In this document: positions 7,765-13,030 of the stretch, in pieces
How positions within the stretch are numbered: the first letter of the stretch is position 1
How the letters are laid out: every line of letters begins with the position of its first letter
DNA from: Fibrobacter sp.
GTDB taxonomy: Bacteria; Fibrobacterota; Fibrobacteria; Fibrobacterales; Fibrobacteraceae
DNA length: 13,030 bases
Reading direction: 5' to 3'
Assembly (NCBI GenBank): GCA_017520105.1
Contig: JAFWRL010000193.1
Location: forward strand, 1-13,030
The notes under the pieces: model-generated
The model's database searches: none
What the model was told of the DNA's origin: nothing
Seen by the model: the letters and a program-made list of their open reading frames with translations, nothing else
Made by a program: the position numbers and the translations under genes

Positions 7765-7788
7765 AAAGGCGCAAAACAAGGAGATTAT

Positions 7789-8256
7789 ATGAGTCAAATT
7801 GTCTCTAAATTCCAAGAACTGGGGCTAACGCTCCCCAACTGCCCAGCACCACTTGCAGCATACGTTCCTGCAACGCGCAGCGGCGACACGATTTACGTTT
7901 CAGGGCAACTCCCCTCCGTCAACGGCGATTTTTCCGCTTACACGGGAACTGTTCCTACGGAGCTTTCTGCCGAAAAGGCTAAAGAAGCCGCGCAGATTTG
8001 CCTTTTGAACAACATTGCAGCCGCCCTCACGCAGTTGAAAGCCGGCGAAACACTCCGCCTTGTGCAGATGCAGGGTTTTGTCCAGTCCGCTAATGATTTT
8101 CACGAACAGCCGGGCGTCTTGAATGGCGCCAGCGAACTTGCAGTGCAGATTCTCGGAGAAAACGGGAAGCACGCCCGTACCGCCGTCAGCGTATCGGCGC
8201 TCCCGAAAAATGCCGGCGTCGAAATCAGCTGCACGTTCCAGGCGATTAAGGAATAA
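7789..8256 (+). CDS. RidA/YjgF/YER057c/UK114 family protein (long-subgroup type)
   Basis: 155 residues. RidA proteins are trimeric enamine/imine deaminases that clear reactive 2-aminoacrylate-type intermediates made by PLP enzymes. The ATG is set by AAGGAG (7778-7783), five bases upstream. The text follows the roughly 150-residue subgroup (PF14588 type): LPNCPAPLAAYVPA near the N terminus, then the GDTIYVSGQLP strand, and HARTAVSVSALPKNAGVEIS near the C terminus. Arg130 and Glu145 sit where RidA has its substrate-binding Arg (Arg105 in E. coli) and a conserved Glu, so deaminase activity is plausible. This subgroup is less well characterised than true RidA, so no gene symbol is given. It is a single gene. 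Its stop codon abuts the stop of the opposing HD-domain gene. Confidence 0.92.
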   Translation: MSQIVSKFQELGLTLPNCPAPLAAYVPATRSGDTIYVSGQLPSVNGDFSAYTGTVPTELSAEKAKEAAQICLLNNIAAALTQLKAGETLRLVQMQGFVQSANDFHEQPGVLNGASELAVQILGENGKHARTAVSVSALPKNAGVEISCTFQAIKE

Positions 8257-8760
8257 TTAAAGAACTAATGTGCGAATCCATTCGCGCATGCGAAATACGG
8301 AATAGCCCGAAGTGAGCGACTTCTGGGCTATTTTTGCGCCCCAGTCGGTCGCCATTTTCTTGGGATTCAAAGGGAACCCGACGCGGCCCAAGTCAAGGCG
8401 GTCGGCATCAAAACACGTATCGACGGTCACGTTTCCCGTACGCGGTTGAATTGTGTGGAGGCGGCAAGCATCATAGAGCCAACCAAAACGTTCATCATCG
8501 AGTTCGAATCGTTTTTCTTCGCGGCAGAGTTTTGCAAATTCAGCACCACGCGCCCCATGCTCACGGTCGTACGCATCGTCAAAACGGCGGCAGTCATGGA
8601 AAATTGCAAACAAACGCACCACGTCAATGTCGGCTCCCGTCTTTTGGGCAAGCAACATTCCGTTGTATTCCACCTGATGCCAATGCTCAATGCCATGAAC
8701 CTCGGACTCGTAGAGCCGATTCTCAAAAGCAAAGTTCATTAAAGCCGCGAAATCGATCAT
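8257..8760 (-). CDS. HD-domain metal-dependent phosphohydrolase family protein
   Basis: 167 residues, cytoplasmic, with no signal peptide or membrane helix. It shows the HD-superfamily metal-ligand pattern in order: His22 (HGIEHWH), His55-Asp56 (FAIFHDCRR), a conserved DREHGARGA segment (His68), His102 (ACRLHT) and DADRLDLGRVG with Asp118 or Asp120. The family includes nucleotide phosphohydrolases and phosphodiesterases. The substrate cannot be told from the sequence. The ATG at 8760 has no visible Shine-Dalgarno sequence, only an AT-rich leader next to a purine/pyrimidine repeat tract. It lies downstream of mutS on the same strand but across 224 bases of repeats, so co-transcription is uncertain. 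Its last codons overlap, in antisense, the terminator of the RidA-like gene. Confidence 0.85.
   Translation of the reverse strand: MIDFAALMNFAFENRLYESEVHGIEHWHQVEYNGMLLAQKTGADIDVVRLFAIFHDCRRFDDAYDREHGARGAEFAKLCREEKRFELDDERFGWLYDACRLHTIQPRTGNVTVDTCFDADRLDLGRVGFPLNPKKMATDWGAKIAQKSLTSGYSVFRMREWIRTLVL
8301..8335 (+). terminator. Intrinsic terminator of the RidA-like gene, embedded in the opposing HD gene
   Basis: AATAGCCC (8301-8308) pairs with GGGCTATT (8325-8332), continued by GAAGT/ACTTC (8309-8313 with 8319-8323, one bulged T at 8324) around the loop GAGCG. ATTTTT closes it. This 13-bp stem with a T run on the + strand starts 44 bases after the RidA-like stop. On the - strand no T run follows the stem, so it is specific for + transcription. 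The same bases encode HD-protein residues within KIAQKSLTSGYS. Confidence 0.8.
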
Positions 8761-8765
8761 AATTT

Positions 8766-8795
8766 AGTAGGAAGATAGAAGTAGGCAGTAGGAAG
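8766..8795. repeat. Purine-rich GTAGGAAG low-complexity repeat, second copy
   Basis: AGTAGGAAG, ATAGAAGTAGG and CAGTAGGAAG in a row, closely like the tract at 3760-3790. It lies just upstream of the HD gene start (on its non-coding side) and directly before a GTCATGCCC hairpin, the same neighbourhood as in the first copy. Confidence 0.6.
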
Positions 8796-8809
8796 TTTTT
8801 GGCGATGTC

Positions 8810-8851
8810 ATGCCCGTCACCGAACGGGCATCTCCTTCTTTTGAAAGGAGA
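8810..8851 (+). repeat. GTCATGCCC-type hairpin with adjoining second stem
   Basis: ATGCCCGT (8810-8817) pairs with ACGGGCAT (8824-8831) around CACCGA. It is followed by CTCCTTCTTTT, so on the + strand it resembles a terminator, but both flanking genes run on the - strand. A second stem, TCTCCTT (8831-8837) with AAGGAGA (8845-8851), shares the last base of the first and could form an alternative or stacked hairpin. Confidence 0.6.
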
Positions 8852-8857
8852 AAAGGC

Positions 8858-8935
8858 GATTCCCTCCCCATACGCGGATCATGACTACTAAGCAGCATAG
8901 CTGCAAGTAGTCAAAGAGATCAAGTCGGGAATGAC
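8858..8935 (-). repeat. GTCATTCCC-type repeat with a second hairpin in its loop
   Basis: Read on the - strand it begins GTCATTCCCGAC (from 8935) and ends GGGAATC (to 8858), so ATTCCC pairs with GGGAAT. The loop holds a near-perfect hairpin at 8883-8912: GACTACT and GCAGC, loop ATA, GCTGC and AGTAGTC, with only an AA/A mismatch between the two stem halves. It lies between mutS and the HD gene. Confidence 0.6.
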
Positions 8936-8953
8936 ATGCATTTTTACATTCCT

Positions 8954-8981
8954 GTTTACTAACCACTGCTTACTAACCACT
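8954..8981. repeat. Two 14-bp tandem repeats after the mutS stop
   Basis: G(T/C)TTACTAACCACT occurs twice head to tail (8954-8967 and 8968-8981), differing at one base. In the mutS direction it reads AGTGGTTAGTAA(G/A)C and starts three bases after the stop codon at 8985-8987. It is non-coding. Confidence 0.65.
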
Positions 8982-8984
8982 TCT

Positions 8985-11624
8985 TTACTTTCCGTAATTT
9001 TCCTTCAGGTCCATGAGTCTTTGCAGCGCTTGCATCGGGGTCATTTCCTCGGGCTTGAGCCTGCGAATTTCATCCTTGAGCAAGAGCGTGTTTTCGTCCG
9101 GCGGGGCAAACAAGTCCATCTGCGGCTGCGCCTTGATTTTCTTGTTTTGCGCCTCGTCGCTCGGGTCAATCTTCTGCTTCTCCAAGCGTAACAAAATCTT
9201 GCGAGCTCGGCGCACGACATTCGCCGGCAACCCCGCCATTTCAGCAACGTGAATGCCATAGCTCGAATCGCAAGCGCCTTCGAAAATCTTGTGGAGGAAT
9301 ATGAGCTTGTCGCCCTTTTCCTGCACGCCCACTTGGAAGTTCCCGGCATGCTCCAGCGAATCCACAAGCCCCGTCAATTCGTGATAGTGCGTTGCAAAAA
9401 GCGTGAGCGCCATGCGGGCAGGTTCTCCGTGAAGCGTTTCGACAATCGCCCATGCAATCGAAAGGCCGTCAAACGTACTCGTTCCGCGCCCGATTTCATC
9501 GAGCAGCACAAGGCTATGCGGCGTCGCATTGCGCAAGATATTCGCCGTTTCAATCATCTCGACCATGAACGTACTGAGACCACGACTCAAGCGGTCGCTC
9601 GCTCCCACACGCGTAAAGATGCGGTCCACCACGCCAATGCGGGCACTTTCGGCAGGCACAAAGCAACCAATCTGCGCCATGAGCACAATGAGCCCTGTCT
9701 GGCGCAAGTACGTCGATTTACCGGCCATGTTCGGGCCCGTAATGAGCATCAGTCGCGTTCCGTCCGGCGAGAGCGTCACGTCATTCGGGATAAAGTCCAA
9801 ATCAGGGTTCACCGCCACAATCACCGGATGGAAGCCACCGCGAATCTCGATTCCAGTTCCCTCAAAGACTTCGGGGCAAACGTAATTGTACTTGCGGGCC
9901 GCACGGGCAAAACTGTACAAACTATCGACGCGGGCAATCGCATCGGCGATGCCCTGGAGTTCGGCACGCCAGCTGTTCACGCGTTCGCGAATCTCGCAGA
10001 AAATCTTGTATTCCAGCGCATGGATGTTGACTTCGGCATTGCTGATGACGGATTCGCATTCCTTCATCTCCGGCGTGATATAGCGTTCGCCGTTCACCGT
10101 CGTCTGCTTGCGAATGTATTCATCGGGAATCGGCTGCGTAGCTTTCGCCATCTGCGCCTTCGTAATTTCGATGTAGTAACCGAATACGCGATTATAGCCC
10201 ACTTTCAAAGTCGGAATGCCGAGTCGTTCGCGCTCACGACCTTCCAACGAAGCAATCCATTCACGGCGTTCCTTGATGTCTTCGTTCATTGCATCAAGTT
10301 CCGCACTCGCGCCCGGACGAATCATTCCACCTTCGCGCACGGTCATCGGCAAATCGTCATTGAAGTACTTGAGCAAGTCTTCGCCACGACCCTTTGCACC
10401 ATTCAGCGTTTCGCGGAGTCCTTCAAAAAGCGGCGCATGCAGACCTTCCAAAACATCCGCGACCTTCGATGCCTGCGAGAGGGATCGCCCCATTCCCGCA
10501 AGGTCACGCGCATTCGCACGACCGCTACCGACACGGCCCATCAAACGTTCCATATCGAGAATCGAGGTGAGCGATTCCTTGAGTTCGTCAAGCGCCACGG
10601 GATTCTGGACAAGTTCACCTACCGCTTCTTCGCGTTCGCGGATGCGATCGACAGCAATCAACGGGTGGCTCACCCAGTCCTTGAGCGTACGCCCACCCAT
10701 CGCCGTCACCGTAAAATCGAGCACCGAGCAAAGCGTGCTGGAGTAATCGTCAGCATTCAGCGGACGCACGAGTTCCAAATTGCGCAACGTACTCGGGTCA
10801 AGCGTCATGTAATCGTCCAGATTCAAAATCTCGAGTGTCGTGAAATGGCTCAACTCGGACTTTTTCTGGTTGATCAAATACTGCAACAACGCGCCCGTCA
10901 CGGACGTTTCAAAAATACGCCCTTCCAAGCCAAGGCCATCAAGCGCTTCCACCTTGAAGTGGTTGAACAGTACGTCTTTCGCCTGGTCTTCTGCAAATAA
11001 AATCGCAGGGAGTTCCGTCACCAAGACGTTTTCCGCCTTGATCAAGTCCATGATGACTGTGGGAATCGTCGTACCTTCGGGAACCACGATTTCTTTCGGC
11101 ATGCGTCGGCTGAACTCGCACTCGAAGGATTGAACGCTACTGCGACACGCCGCCAAATAACCCGTCGTCACATCGGCAATCGCAAACGCAGCCACATCGC
11201 CTTTACCGCCCTTGCCGTCCTCGCTTGTCGCAGGCACATACGCAAAAAGGTAATTCGCTTCTTTCGCATCGAGGTTCGCTTCGTTCATCGCCGTGCCAGC
11301 GCTGATAATTTCAACGATATCGCGCTTGACAATGCCCTTCGCCAGTTTCGGGTCTTCGACCTGTTCGCAAATGGCAATGCGGTAGCCGGCCGCCACCATC
11401 TTAGGCACGTAGCGTTCGGCAGCATGATGCGGGAACCCACACAAAGGCGTGGCCCCGGCGGCGCCGTTATTGCGGCTCGTGAGCGTTAAACCTAAAATTT
11501 TCGAGGCGATTACAGCGTCATCTTCAAAAAGTTCAAAGAAGTCGCCCATGCGGAAAAACAAAATGCAGCCAGGATTCTCTTTCTTGATTTCGTAATATTG
11601 CTGCATTAACGGAGTGACAGCCAT
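8985..11624 (-). CDS. mutS: DNA mismatch repair protein MutS
   Basis: Recognises base mismatches and small loops and starts methyl-independent or -directed repair with MutL. It is 879 residues (E. coli has 853). The mismatch-reading Phe-x-Glu is present as GDFFELF (Phe29, Glu31). The ATPase has Walker A GPNMAGKST (630-638, Lys636), the signature around SRGLSTF (680-686), Walker B LVLLDEIGRG (Asp709-Glu710) and ATHYHE after it. QMDLF at 835-839 in the otherwise variable tail looks like a beta-clamp binding motif. The ATG at 11624 is chosen over a TTG three bases earlier. It overlaps the scpB stop by one base (TGATG) and has GGGAG about 7 bases upstream, so translation is coupled to scpB. No clear terminator follows on its strand; repeats fill the gap to the HD gene. 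Confidence 0.98.
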   Translation of the reverse strand: MAVTPLMQQYYEIKKENPGCILFFRMGDFFELFEDDAVIASKILGLTLTSRNNGAAGATPLCGFPHHAAERYVPKMVAAGYRIAICEQVEDPKLAKGIVKRDIVEIISAGTAMNEANLDAKEANYLFAYVPATSEDGKGGKGDVAAFAIADVTTGYLAACRSSVQSFECEFSRRMPKEIVVPEGTTIPTVIMDLIKAENVLVTELPAILFAEDQAKDVLFNHFKVEALDGLGLEGRIFETSVTGALLQYLINQKKSELSHFTTLEILNLDDYMTLDPSTLRNLELVRPLNADDYSSTLCSVLDFTVTAMGGRTLKDWVSHPLIAVDRIREREEAVGELVQNPVALDELKESLTSILDMERLMGRVGSGRANARDLAGMGRSLSQASKVADVLEGLHAPLFEGLRETLNGAKGRGEDLLKYFNDDLPMTVREGGMIRPGASAELDAMNEDIKERREWIASLEGRERERLGIPTLKVGYNRVFGYYIEITKAQMAKATQPIPDEYIRKQTTVNGERYITPEMKECESVISNAEVNIHALEYKIFCEIRERVNSWRAELQGIADAIARVDSLYSFARAARKYNYVCPEVFEGTGIEIRGGFHPVIVAVNPDLDFIPNDVTLSPDGTRLMLITGPNMAGKSTYLRQTGLIVLMAQIGCFVPAESARIGVVDRIFTRVGASDRLSRGLSTFMVEMIETANILRNATPHSLVLLDEIGRGTSTFDGLSIAWAIVETLHGEPARMALTLFATHYHELTGLVDSLEHAGNFQVGVQEKGDKLIFLHKIFEGACDSSYGIHVAEMAGLPANVVRRARKILLRLEKQKIDPSDEAQNKKIKAQPQMDLFAPPDENTLLLKDEIRRLKPEEMTPMQALQRLMDLKENYGK

Positions 11625-12328
11625 CAAGCATCTCCCATCGACAATTCAATTTGATCAGCGGTTTCTTCAAGCGGAGCTGGTTCTTCTGGGGCGTTTTCTG
11701 GCTTGGCGTATTGCGGCACAAGTGCGCCTGCTTCCAAAAGCTCGCTAAATTCGCGCAAGCGTGGCAAATCCTCTGGAATACGATTAATACCAAAGTATTT
11801 CATAAACTCTTGCGTCGTCACATAAGTGTAGGGGTTCCCTACCGTCTCTGCTCTTGCACCCAACGTAATAAAGCCCTTATCCAGCAAATTGCGAAGCGGG
11901 CCGTCAGCAGACGAAACGCCACGAACCTGTTCAATCGCCGCCTTTGTAATCGGTTGTTGGTAAGCAATCACGGCAAGCGTTTCAAGAGCAGCCTGCGAGA
12001 GTCGCCTTGCATTCGCTTCCGGGAAAAGCTTACGAACCCACGGGTAATACTTTGCACGTGTTCTAAAGCGGTAACCGCCCGCCTGTTCCACAATTTCAAA
12101 CGGGGACTGAATCTTGTTCAAAGAATCGTTCGCTGTGATAAGCGCATCGGCCACAGAACGCGCATCCAAAAAATCGCCGAGAATTTCGCGAAGCTTTTTG
12201 AGCGTCACGATATCCGGGGATGCAAAGACAAGCGCCTGTATAATGCGAGCCAAGTCCTCCCGGCTTTCAACTTTCGGGAGTTCCGCCGATTCCTCTGGTA
12301 AATCATCTAAATTCTGGTTTTCCATCAT
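11624..12328 (-). CDS. scpB: Segregation and condensation protein B
   Basis: Part of the SMC-ScpAB condensin complex that compacts and segregates the chromosome. ScpB dimers bind ScpA through tandem winged-helix domains. 234 residues. The first winged helix is about 25-95. The family's best-known segment, LSQAALETLAVIAYQQPIT with EQVRGVSS, is at 110-140, followed by GNPYTYVTTQEFMKYFG (164-180) in the second winged helix. The last 35 residues are acidic and Pro-rich. Two adjacent ATGs (12328 and 12325) are possible starts; the only ribosome-binding hint is GGAT just upstream, which favours the second slightly. It is the first gene of a pair with mutS. The usual partner gene scpA is not next to it: upstream lies an unrelated secreted-protein gene. 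Confidence 0.95.
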   Translation of the reverse strand: MMENQNLDDLPEESAELPKVESREDLARIIQALVFASPDIVTLKKLREILGDFLDARSVADALITANDSLNKIQSPFEIVEQAGGYRFRTRAKYYPWVRKLFPEANARRLSQAALETLAVIAYQQPITKAAIEQVRGVSSADGPLRNLLDKGFITLGARAETVGNPYTYVTTQEFMKYFGINRIPEDLPRLREFSELLEAGALVPQYAKPENAPEEPAPLEETADQIELSMGDA

Positions 12329-12360
12329 ACATCCGCAAAATAAAAATTTTCACTGTAGCG

Positions 12361-12388
12361 AAAACGGCCCAACCCCAAATAGGGTTGG
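12361..12388 (-). terminator. Probable terminator of the surface-protein gene
   Basis: CCAACCC (12388-12382 read on the - strand) pairs with GGGTTGG (12375-12369), with a six-base loop. GCCGTTTT follows on the - strand. The T run is short, so confidence is moderate. It lies between the stop of the Ser-rich protein (12411) and scpB (12328), in the right orientation. Confidence 0.5.
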
Positions 12389-12410
12389 AAATCGATGCTC
12401 TTATCCAACA

Positions 12411-13030
12411 TTACCTAAGCGTCACGCCACGGTTCATCCCGTTCACGCGGACGATGTAGTTGCCCGGTGTTTGCAGGGTAATACTCGTCATCGTTTCGTC
12501 AAGAGGCTTCATAACAACCAAGTGACCAAGGGCATCAAAGATGCGGACTACGCCACCCTGCATATTGGAGAGTATAAGTGTCATGCCGTTTACGGTGAGG
12601 TTGAACGTTGGCTGCACGGTATTCCAGACAACATTCGTTTTCTTCGAGGAACTGCTCTTCGCCTTAGACGAAGAAGAGGACTTCGCCGAGGAGGAGGACT
12701 TTGCTGAAGAACTGCTCACAGCCTTGCTCGAAGAACTATTCTTCGATGACGAAGACGACTTCGCACTCGAACTCGGCACCATCGAAGAACTGGAAGGTAC
12801 ACGAGAACTGCTTGATTTCACACTTGAAGAGCTAGCCACGGAACTGCTGGGCTTCGCGGAACTGCTGGACACAACTTGTGCAGAACTGCTGGACTTCGCG
12901 GAACAGCTAGACACAACTTGCGCAGAACTGCTGGACTTCGCGGAACTGCTAGACACAACTTGCACAGAACTGCTGGACTTCGCGGAACTGCTAGACACAA
13001 CTTGCGCAGAACTGCTGGACTTCGCGGAAC
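12411..13030 (-). CDS. Secreted or surface protein with Ser-rich repeat linker and T9SS-like C-terminal domain (5' end outside window)
   Basis: Only the last 205 or so residues are visible. The frame stays open to the window edge, and the GTG at 12998 is internal. The visible part begins with a long linker of Ser runs punctuated by Ala-Lys, Gln-Val-Val, Val-Pro and Lys. It then changes to a compact C-terminal domain of about 73 residues (about 12414-12632). That domain has NLTVNGMTLILSN, VVRIFDALGHLVV and PGNYIVRVNGMNRGVTLR, the strand pattern of type IX secretion sorting domains (IYD-GR-V ... G-Y-V-V). Proteins of this shape in Fibrobacter are often carbohydrate-active enzymes or adhesins, with the linker separating catalytic and sorting parts. 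The catalytic or binding domain, if any, lies beyond the edge, so no function is claimed. Confidence 0.85.
   Translation of the reverse strand, partial: SAKSSSSAQVVSSSSAKSSSSVQVVSSSSAKSSSSAQVVSSCSAKSSSSAQVVSSSSAKPSSSVASSSSVKSSSSRVPSSSSMVPSSSAKSSSSSKNSSSSKAVSSSSAKSSSSAKSSSSSKAKSSSSKKTNVVWNTVQPTFNLTVNGMTLILSNMQGGVVRIFDALGHLVVMKPLDETMTSITLQTPGNYIVRVNGMNRGVTLR
12841..13030 (-). repeat. 42-bp in-frame tandem repeat in the Ser-rich linker
   Basis: A 42-bp unit (14 codons, SSSSAKSSSSAQVV with minor changes) is repeated about four and a half times up to the window edge. The landmark CACAAC occurs at 12870, 12912, 12954 and 12996, exactly 42 bases apart. Copies are nearly identical at DNA level even though Ser has six codons, which points to recent duplication rather than protein-level selection alone. 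The array probably continues beyond 13030. Confidence 0.85.

Larger units (their letters stand above)
7394..7788. other. 395-base non-coding, repeat-packed spacer
   Basis: No credible ORF on either strand. It holds two GTCATCC-type repeats (7430-7526 and 7545-7578), a strong hairpin inside the first (7468-7499), a terminator-like GTCATGCCC hairpin (7630-7650), and then an AT-rich stretch with the probable promoter and ribosome binding site of the RidA-like gene. Near the left end, GCGGC/GCCGC (7395-7415) can also pair, but without a T run. Confidence 0.7.

Noticed and set aside
7756..7788. Extended N terminus of the RidA-like protein from an upstream alternative start
   Set aside because: The ATG at 7789 has AAGGAG at the correct distance and begins where the family does. 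The upstream frame would run through the promoter-like TATATT and the ribosome binding site.
7394..7788. tRNA or small structured RNA gene in the spacer
   Set aside because: The hairpins do not form a cloverleaf and have the wording of dispersed repeats. Without expression data no RNA gene can be supported.
9249..11000. A 583-codon open frame on the + strand opposite mutS
   Set aside because: It lies wholly within mutS in antisense, is rich in Arg/His as expected of a shadow frame, and has no recognisable motif. MutS is unmistakable on the other strand.
12841..13030. Regularly spaced repeat that could suggest a CRISPR array
   Set aside because: The whole 42-bp period repeats, with no unique spacers, and it keeps a reading frame encoding a Ser-rich linker.

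Overview
This 13 kb window looks like chromosomal DNA of a Fibrobacter-type bacterium (phylum Fibrobacterota). Three things suggest this. A protein at the right edge has very long Ser/Ala/Lys linkers and a C-terminal domain like those of type IX-secreted proteins. The intergenic spacers carry many short GTCAT-type hairpin repeats. The central-metabolism gene has a strong C-ending codon bias. This is inference from memory of the style of such genomes, not a database match. There is no prophage, transposase, CRISPR array, rRNA or tRNA that I can see. The window is mostly housekeeping and membrane genes separated by repeat-rich spacers.

Left part, + strand. The 3' four-fifths of a mitochondrial-type aconitase gene (1-1787) ends at a clear intrinsic terminator. 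A LeuT-like sodium-dependent transporter (1968-3650) follows. Two bases after it, with a very strong ribosome binding site, comes a 34-codon single-helix membrane protein (3653-3757), probably a MetS-like accessory subunit. After a repeat-type terminator comes a 1132-residue protein (3995-7393) that joins an LplT-type lysophospholipid flippase, a PlsC acyltransferase and an acyl-ACP synthetase (Aas) in one chain. This is a complete lysophospholipid import and repair pathway.

Middle. A 395-base spacer (7394-7788) is packed with repeat hairpins and leads to a RidA/YjgF-family gene on the + strand (7789-8256). That gene meets an HD-domain phosphohydrolase gene on the - strand (8257-8760) tail to tail with no base between the stop codons. 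The intrinsic terminator of the ridA-like gene (8301-8335) lies inside the coding region of the HD gene.

Right part, - strand. An scpB-mutS pair shares a TGATG overlap: scpB at 11624-12328 (chromosome condensation) and mutS at 8985-11624 (mismatch repair). At the right edge is the 3' end of a secreted or surface protein gene (12411-13030 and beyond). It has a 42-bp in-frame tandem repeat and a T9SS-like C-terminal domain.

I see no obvious new defence or mobile system. The points most worth a second look are the transporter plus mini-subunit pair, the LplT-Aas fusion, the shared architecture of the GTCAT-type repeats (two of which carry a second hairpin in their loop), and the ridA-like terminator embedded antisense in its neighbour's coding sequence.
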